Assembly: GCA_001552515.1 (NCBI GenBank)
Contig: BCRI01000018.1
Span: forward strand, 1 to 64,000
Reading direction: 5' to 3'
DNA length: 64,000 nt
Source: Sphaerimonospora mesophila NBRC 14179 = JCM 3151
Lineage (GTDB): Bacteria; Actinomycetota; Actinomycetes; Streptosporangiales; Streptosporangiaceae
The notes below the pieces were generated by a model that was not told the origin of the DNA, searched no databases, and saw nothing but the letters and a program-made list of their open reading frames with translations. Made by a program: the position numbers and the translations under genes. Of this stretch, positions 59,478 through 64,000 are shown in pieces (within the stretch, counting starts at the first letter, position 1; the number at the start of each line of letters is the position of its first letter).

Positions 59478-60179
59478 TCAGCGGACGAGTGACGTGCCGT
59501 CCGGGGCAGGCAGATGGTGGACGGCGCCCGCCTCGCACCAGCGGGCGAGGAGATCGGTGTCGTGGGTCACGGCCAGCACACCCGCGCCCGTCTCCTGCCG
59601 GTAGCTCTCCAGGCGGGCGACGAGGTGGGCCTGCGTGGAGGCGTCGAGCATGGTGGTCATCTCGTCGCAGATCACGTAGCGGGGCCGCAGCGCCAGCGCC
59701 CGCGCCACGCAGGCGCGCTGCAGCTGTCCGTCGGAGACCTCGTGCCGACGGCGGGTGAGCAGGTCGGCGGTCAGGCTCATCTCGTCGGCGAGCCGCTCAC
59801 CATGGGCGATCGCATCGGCGGCCGGGCGGCCCGCGGCGAGCAGCGGTTCGACGATGACGTCGAGCAGGGTGAAACGGGGATCGACGGCGAGCCTGGGCTG
59901 CTGGAAGATCAACGCGACCCTGGTGCGGAGGTCGGCGCGGTGGCGCCAGCGGCGTACCTCCGTCCCGTCGACGGTGAGGCGGCCGGCCGCCGGGCGCAGG
60001 AGCATCGCGAGCACTCTGGCGAGCGTGGACTTGCCGCATCCGCTGGGACCGGCGAGCCCGGTCACGATCCCCGGGCGCACGGTCAGCGACGTTCCGTCCA
60101 GGACTCGGCGGCGGTCGTAGGCGACCGTGATGCCGTCGGCGCGCAGCCCTTCGGCAGGCGACCCCTCAGCGAACAACAT
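59478..60179 (-). CDS. Oligopeptide-type ABC transporter ATPase (DppF-like)
   Basis: 233 residues from ATG 60179, whose first 14 bases overlap the upstream ATPase gene. Walker A LAGPSGCGKSTLARV, signature VSDGQLQRACVARAL (Ser-Asp-Gly instead of Ser-Gly-Gly) and Walker B YVICDEMTTMLDAS with Met in place of Pro. It is about 30-90 residues shorter than full DppF proteins and lacks the C-terminal oligopeptide domain. It is the last gene of the leftward peptide importer operon. Confidence 0.88.
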   Translation of the reverse strand: MLFAEGSPAEGLRADGITVAYDRRRVLDGTSLTVRPGIVTGLAGPSGCGKSTLARVLAMLLRPAAGRLTVDGTEVRRWRHRADLRTRVALIFQQPRLAVDPRFTLLDVIVEPLLAAGRPAADAIAHGERLADEMSLTADLLTRRRHEVSDGQLQRACVARALALRPRYVICDEMTTMLDASTQAHLVARLESYRQETGAGVLAVTHDTDLLARWCEAGAVHHLPAPDGTSLVR

Positions 60180-61176
60180 GGTGCTCCAGTGGGTGATGGC
60201 AGGCGACCTCGTCCGGTTCGGGCAGCCGTTCGCAGGCCGCGGTGGCCCGGTGACAGCGTGGCCGGAACGCGCACCCGGCCGGGAGCATGGTGAGCTCGGG
60301 CGGATGGCCGGGGATGGGGGTGAAGCGGCGCGAGGGCAGCGCGTCCAGCAGTCCGGCGGCGTACGGATGGCGGGGCCGGGCGAAGAACTCGGCCGCCGAG
60401 GTGAGCGAGACGATACGGCCGGCGTACATCACGGCGACCCGGTCGGCGACCTGCTCGGCGGCGCGCAGGTCATGGGTGATGAGCAGGACGGCACGTCCCT
60501 CGTCGGTGAGCCGCCGCAGCTCGGACACGATGGTCTGGACGAGGGGCCGGTCGAGGCCGGTGGTGGGCTCGTCCGCGACGATCAGCCAGGGATCTCCGGC
60601 CAGCGCCAGGGCGTTCGCCACCCGTTGCGCCATCCCTCCGGAGAGCTGATGGGGATAGAGGTCGAGATCGGCCGGCCGGAGCCCGACCCGCCTGGCCAGG
60701 GCGGCCAGATCGTCCGATCCGGCCGGCCTGCCCAGCTCTCTGAGTGCCTCGGCGAGCTGGGCGCGAGCCGTACGAACCGGGGTGAGATGCGCGGCCGGGC
60801 TCTGCGGGACGAGGCCGATCATGCGGCCGCGCACCCGGCGGGCCAGTACGGCCTCCGGCGCCCCGACCAGGTCGACGGGCTCGGCTCCATCGGTCTCCAG
60901 CCGGGCCGCGCCGGTGACCTCGGCGTTGGCGGGCAGCAGCCCGAGAAGGGCGTGCGCCATCACCGACTTGCCGCAGCCCGACTCCCCGACGAGGGCCAGG
61001 CACTCGCCCTGCCGTACCTCGAATCGGGCGTCGGTCACCGCGTGGACCGTCGCCCGATCCGGGGCGACCCCGGAGATCTGGAAGCGGACCGACAGACCGT
61101 CGACGCGCAGCCGGGAGCCGATGCCAACGGTTTGAGAACTCGTGGAGGTGCGGATGCTCGTGAAGGTGTGACTCAC
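60166..61176 (-). CDS. Oligopeptide-type ABC transporter ATPase (DppD-like)
   Basis: 336 residues from GTG 61176 (GGAG eight bases upstream), overlapping the permease stop (GTGA). Walker A LVGESGCGKSVMAHALLG, signature LSGGMAQRVANALALA, Walker B LIVADEPTTGLD and the C-terminal oligopeptide/dipeptide domain with Cys residues CAFRPRCHRATAAC, which in DppD-type proteins can bind an iron-sulphur cluster. It pairs with the shorter ATPase at 59478-60179. Confidence 0.92.
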   Translation of the reverse strand: MSHTFTSIRTSTSSQTVGIGSRLRVDGLSVRFQISGVAPDRATVHAVTDARFEVRQGECLALVGESGCGKSVMAHALLGLLPANAEVTGAARLETDGAEPVDLVGAPEAVLARRVRGRMIGLVPQSPAAHLTPVRTARAQLAEALRELGRPAGSDDLAALARRVGLRPADLDLYPHQLSGGMAQRVANALALAGDPWLIVADEPTTGLDRPLVQTIVSELRRLTDEGRAVLLITHDLRAAEQVADRVAVMYAGRIVSLTSAAEFFARPRHPYAAGLLDALPSRRFTPIPGHPPELTMLPAGCAFRPRCHRATAACERLPEPDEVACHHPLEHHVVR

Positions 61177-62099
61177 AGCTGAAGCTCCGATCGCCAGCGC
61201 GGGCTGGTCCGGTCCCGCCAGTACTGAGTCAGGGCCGAGATGGCCAGGGTGGGCAGCAGGATGAACAGTCCGGGGAAGATCGAGGCCCACCAGTTGCCCG
61301 CGAGAAGCGACCTGGCCCCATCGTTGATCATGTTGCCGAGCGACGCGAGGTGGGGCGGCAGCCCGAGGCCGAGGAAGCTGAGCGCGGTCTCGTGCCAGAT
61401 CGCGTGCGGCATCATGAGCACCGCCGCGAGCGCGACGTGGGGCGCCAGATGCGGCAGGAAGTGGCGGCGGACGATGCGCAGCCTGCTCGAGCCGCCGGAG
61501 ATCGCCGCGTCGATGAACGGCCGGGAGCGCAGGGCGAGCACCTCCGAACGGATGATCCGGGCGGTGGTGGTCCAGTGGGTGAGCGCCACCGAGACGATGA
61601 CGGCGCCCACGCTGGGTTTGATCATCGCGACGATGAAGATGCCGAGCAGCAGATGGGGAATGGAGTTGACGCCGTCGACGACCCGCATGATGAACCGGTC
61701 GGCGATCCCGCCGAGCGCTCCGGAGACGAGGCCCACCAGGGTTCCGATGGTCACCGACACCAGCGCGGCCACGAGCCCGACGAGCAGGGAGACCCGCAGG
61801 CCGTACACGGCGCGCAGCAGTACGTCCCGCCCCATCTCGTCGGTGCCGAACGGATGCGCCGGCCGTGGAGGCAGGGAGGCGGCGCCCAGATCGACCAGTT
61901 GCTGGTCGAGCCGGGCGACGACCGGCACCACGAGCACGGCCAGACCGAGCACGATCAGCGTGCCCACCGCGAGCCGCGGCGACCCGCGGCGTCTCCCCGG
62001 GGCTCGCCGGAACGCCGAATCCCTGCGGAAGAGGCCGCCCGATCTCCCCGATCTGCCCGGTCCGCCCGGCCGGGTCCCGGAATCGAAGGTCTGGGTCAT
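61173..62099 (-). CDS. Oligopeptide-type ABC transporter permease (DppC-like)
   Basis: 308 residues; ATG shares one base with the preceding stop (TGATG). A Gly/Arg-rich N-terminus of about 40 residues precedes six helices. Signatures are PFGTDEMGRDVLLRAVYGLR and the EAA loop IDAAISGGSSRLRIVRRHFL. It forms the translocator with the DppB-like permease. Confidence 0.92.
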   Translation of the reverse strand: MTQTFDSGTRPGGPGRSGRSGGLFRRDSAFRRAPGRRRGSPRLAVGTLIVLGLAVLVVPVVARLDQQLVDLGAASLPPRPAHPFGTDEMGRDVLLRAVYGLRVSLLVGLVAALVSVTIGTLVGLVSGALGGIADRFIMRVVDGVNSIPHLLLGIFIVAMIKPSVGAVIVSVALTHWTTTARIIRSEVLALRSRPFIDAAISGGSSRLRIVRRHFLPHLAPHVALAAVLMMPHAIWHETALSFLGLGLPPHLASLGNMINDGARSLLAGNWWASIFPGLFILLPTLAISALTQYWRDRTSPRWRSELQL

Positions 62100-63082
62100 C
62101 AGCTCACCCCCAGCACGCGGACCCGCGGATCGGCGATCACGTACGCCGCGTCGGCGAGCAGGTTTCCGACGACCACCGCGAGCGTGGCGAGCAGGGTGAG
62201 CGCCGCGAGCAGCGGGAAGTCGGCGGCGAGCGCGGCCTGCACGGACGTGCCGGCCACGCCCGGCCAGGAGAAGATCGTCTCGACCAGGATCGCGCCGGTG
62301 ACCAGCTCCGGGATGCGCGCGCCGAGCAGGGTGATGAACGGCAGCAGCGCCGATCTGAGCGCATGCCTGACCAGGACCGTCCGCTCACGCAGACCGCGGG
62401 CGCGCGCACCGGTCACGAAATCCTCACGCAACGTGTTGATCAGCGACTCGCGGACGAACAGCAGCAGCCAGGAGGACTGGGAGAAGGCCAGCACCGCCAC
62501 GGGAAGGATCATGTGGCGCAGCACGTCGCCCGGCCGCACCGTGGTCGCGGCCGCGTCGGTGAGCCCGCCGGAGGGCAGCCAGCGCAGCTGCACCGCGAAG
62601 ATCCAGATCGCGATGAGGCCGGTCCAGAAGACCGGGGCGGCCTCGTTGGCATAGGCCGTCCCGGTGATGAAGCGGTCGAGCCAGGAGTCCCGCCGCCAGG
62701 CGGCCGGCAACCCGACGGCCAGGCTGACGATCAGCATGACCACGATGGCGCCGCCGACGACGAGCAGCGACCAGCCCAGCCGTTCGCCGATCACGTCGGT
62801 GACCGGCCGGTGCAGGCTCCGCGACTCGCCGAGGTCGCCCCGGAGCAGGCTCCCGAGCCAGTCGAGGTACTGCTCGATGAGCGGCCGGTCCAGGCCCCAG
62901 TTCTCCCTGATCCGCGCGGTGACCTCGGGACTCGTCGTCTGCGCCCGGTCCCCCAGGTACTGCCTGATCGGGTCGAACGGCGATGCCTTGGCCAGGGCGA
63001 ACATGCCCGCCGTGACCGCGAAGAGCAGTGGTACGGCGAACGCCACCCGCCAGACCGCCATCCGAGCCAGCGTCCTGCTCAT
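62099..63082 (-). CDS. Oligopeptide-type ABC transporter permease (DppB-like)
   Basis: 327 residues. Begins with a signal-like helix WRVAFAVPLLFAVTAGMFAL, then a large extracytoplasmic loop with ENWGLDRPLIEQYLDWLGSL and LRGDLGESRSLHRPV, as in all DppB/OppB proteins, followed by five more helices and the loop FVTGARARGLRERTVLVRHA. Starts about 80 bases after the binding-protein stop. Confidence 0.92.
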   Translation of the reverse strand: MSRTLARMAVWRVAFAVPLLFAVTAGMFALAKASPFDPIRQYLGDRAQTTSPEVTARIRENWGLDRPLIEQYLDWLGSLLRGDLGESRSLHRPVTDVIGERLGWSLLVVGGAIVVMLIVSLAVGLPAAWRRDSWLDRFITGTAYANEAAPVFWTGLIAIWIFAVQLRWLPSGGLTDAAATTVRPGDVLRHMILPVAVLAFSQSSWLLLFVRESLINTLREDFVTGARARGLRERTVLVRHALRSALLPFITLLGARIPELVTGAILVETIFSWPGVAGTSVQAALAADFPLLAALTLLATLAVVVGNLLADAAYVIADPRVRVLGVS

Positions 63083-63164
63083 GCCGCGACCTCAGCGGGA
63101 AGTCCGGGCCGCAAGACGGTCGGCGCGGCCGTACGGAACCGCGCGCGGCGGCGGGTCCCGGCGA

Positions 63165-64000
63165 TCACGACGCGGGCTTCCACTCGGCGATGTCGCGGAA
63201 CAGCCCGCCGGTGGCGTGCTCGTGCGGCTCGACGGAGGGGGTGATCCCCGTCCACTCGCCGCGTACGACATAGACGTGCTGGAGGTAGACGAGATAGACC
63301 CAGGGCTCCTCGTCCCTGATCCGCTGCTGGAACGCGTCGTACGCCTGCTTGCGCTCCGCGGGGTCCGCCGTACGCCGGCCCCGCTCCAGCAGCGCGTCGA
63401 CCTCGGAGTCCCGGTAACGGGCGGGGTTGAACGGCTCCTGGCCGACGAAGTCGGAGTGGAACAGCTCATAGTTGGTGTGATCGGGGTCGAACGGCGTCCC
63501 GTACCCCATGATCAGGGCGTCCTTGGCCATGCGCGGATAGATCGCGTCCCAGTCCAGCCCGGCCAGTTCGATGTCGATGCCGACGCGCTTGGCGTCGGAG
63601 GCGACCGCCAGTGCGAGCTCCTTGCGCAGCGAGTCGCCCGCCGGATACATGAGGGCGAATCGCGCCGGGGTGCCGTCCTTGACCCGGATGCCGTCCGGCC
63701 CGGCCTGCCATCCCGCCTGCTCCAGGACCTGTACGGCCTGCGCCTGGTCGGCGGTGTCGGAGCCACGCACGGCGGCGTTGTGCCAGGAGGTGCCGGGGGC
63801 GACCGGGCCGAACGCGGCACTGCCCGCCCCGGCGAGGATCGTCTTCACCATCGCCGACCGGTCCAGCGCCAGGCTGATCGCCTTCCTGATCGCCTTGTCC
63901 CCGGTGACGGGAGCCTCCATCGGGAACATCACGCCGCGGTAGTCGGCGCTCGGCACCCGGTAGACGGTCATGCCCGCCGTCCCGTCGAAACGCGCGGCGG
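63165..64000 (-). CDS. Peptide ABC transporter substrate-binding protein (5' end outside window)
   Basis: The C-terminal ~278 residues of a family 5 (DppA/OppA) solute-binding protein; the start lies beyond 64000. Visible family features are RKAISLALDRSAMVKTILAG, VLEQAGWQAGPDGIRVKDGT and VASDAKRVGIDIELAGLDWD. It is the first gene of the importer operon continuing into DppB-, DppC-, DppD- and DppF-like genes. The ligand (peptide, nickel or other) cannot be told. Confidence 0.9.
   Translation of the reverse strand, partial: AARFDGTAGMTVYRVPSADYRGVMFPMEAPVTGDKAIRKAISLALDRSAMVKTILAGAGSAAFGPVAPGTSWHNAAVRGSDTADQAQAVQVLEQAGWQAGPDGIRVKDGTPARFALMYPAGDSLRKELALAVASDAKRVGIDIELAGLDWDAIYPRMAKDALIMGYGTPFDPDHTNYELFHSDFVGQEPFNPARYRDSEVDALLERGRRTADPAERKQAYDAFQQRIRDEEPWVYLVYLQHVYVVRGEWTGITPSVEPHEHATGGLFRDIAEWKPAS

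Overview
The window is GC-rich (roughly 70%), densely packed DNA from an actinobacterium. Supporting signs are the strong G/C third-position bias, frequent GTG starts, ATGA/GTGA stop-start overlaps, an IdeR-type iron box, a Ser/Thr kinase with a single C-terminal membrane region and an SCO7613-like membrane protein. The overall gene set would suit a Streptosporangiales- or Streptomyces-like organism, but that placement is inference; no rRNA or tRNA gene is visible to fix it.

Layout. 1-8.0 kb holds the tail of a LuxR regulator, a DUF5946-like gene, a PQQ-type beta-propeller with eight near-identical repeats, a small hydrolase, a CPBP protease, a NarL-type two-component pair, a lipoprotein, and two decayed fragments (aldo/keto reductase and MmyB-type regulator). 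8.2-20.5 kb is the most striking part: a minus-strand operon with one large single-module type I polyketide synthase (KS-AT-DH-MT-psiKR-ER-KR-ACP, no thioesterase) followed by oleA, oleC, oleD and oleB. OleABCD is known as the head-to-head hydrocarbon / beta-lactone pathway. Here it appears to be fed by a dedicated, methylating, fully reducing PKS, so a branched long-chain beta-lactone or olefin is the inferred product.

20.9-27.4 kb is a LacI-controlled sugar ABC importer plus a GH39 glycosidase, with two matching operators. 27.4-31.9 kb has a TetR regulator beside a broken oxidoreductase, a small winged-helix-like protein, a PPDK-like protein lacking its pyruvate/PEP barrel, and a divergent histidine phosphatase. 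Two copies of the same TetR-type operator tie the ends of this block together. 32-38.6 kb holds a Ser/Thr kinase with a small membrane protein, the SCO7613-like membrane protein, and a two-gene AAA ATPase + DUF4276 (TOPRIM-like) pair resembling a split OLD nuclease. 39-41.7 kb is a penicillin-acylase-family hydrolase.

41.7-46.7 kb is an iron-siderophore uptake locus (FhuF-like reductase, ATPase, two permeases, divergent binding lipoprotein) around two IdeR-like boxes. 47.3-58 kb looks like a catabolic unit: an aldehyde dehydrogenase whose general-base Glu is Gln, an IclR regulator, then an operon of a LIV-type ABC importer, an amidase and a second, intact aldehyde dehydrogenase. The IclR-operon gap carries six copies of a 12-bp motif in both orientations. 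58.4-59.3 kb is an AbiEii-like nucleotidyltransferase pair, and 59.5-64 kb is a Dpp/Opp-type peptide importer running off the window end.

A recurring oddity is the number of short tandem arrays (7, 9, 12/24, 13 and 24 bp), several placed at gene boundaries or on stop codons.
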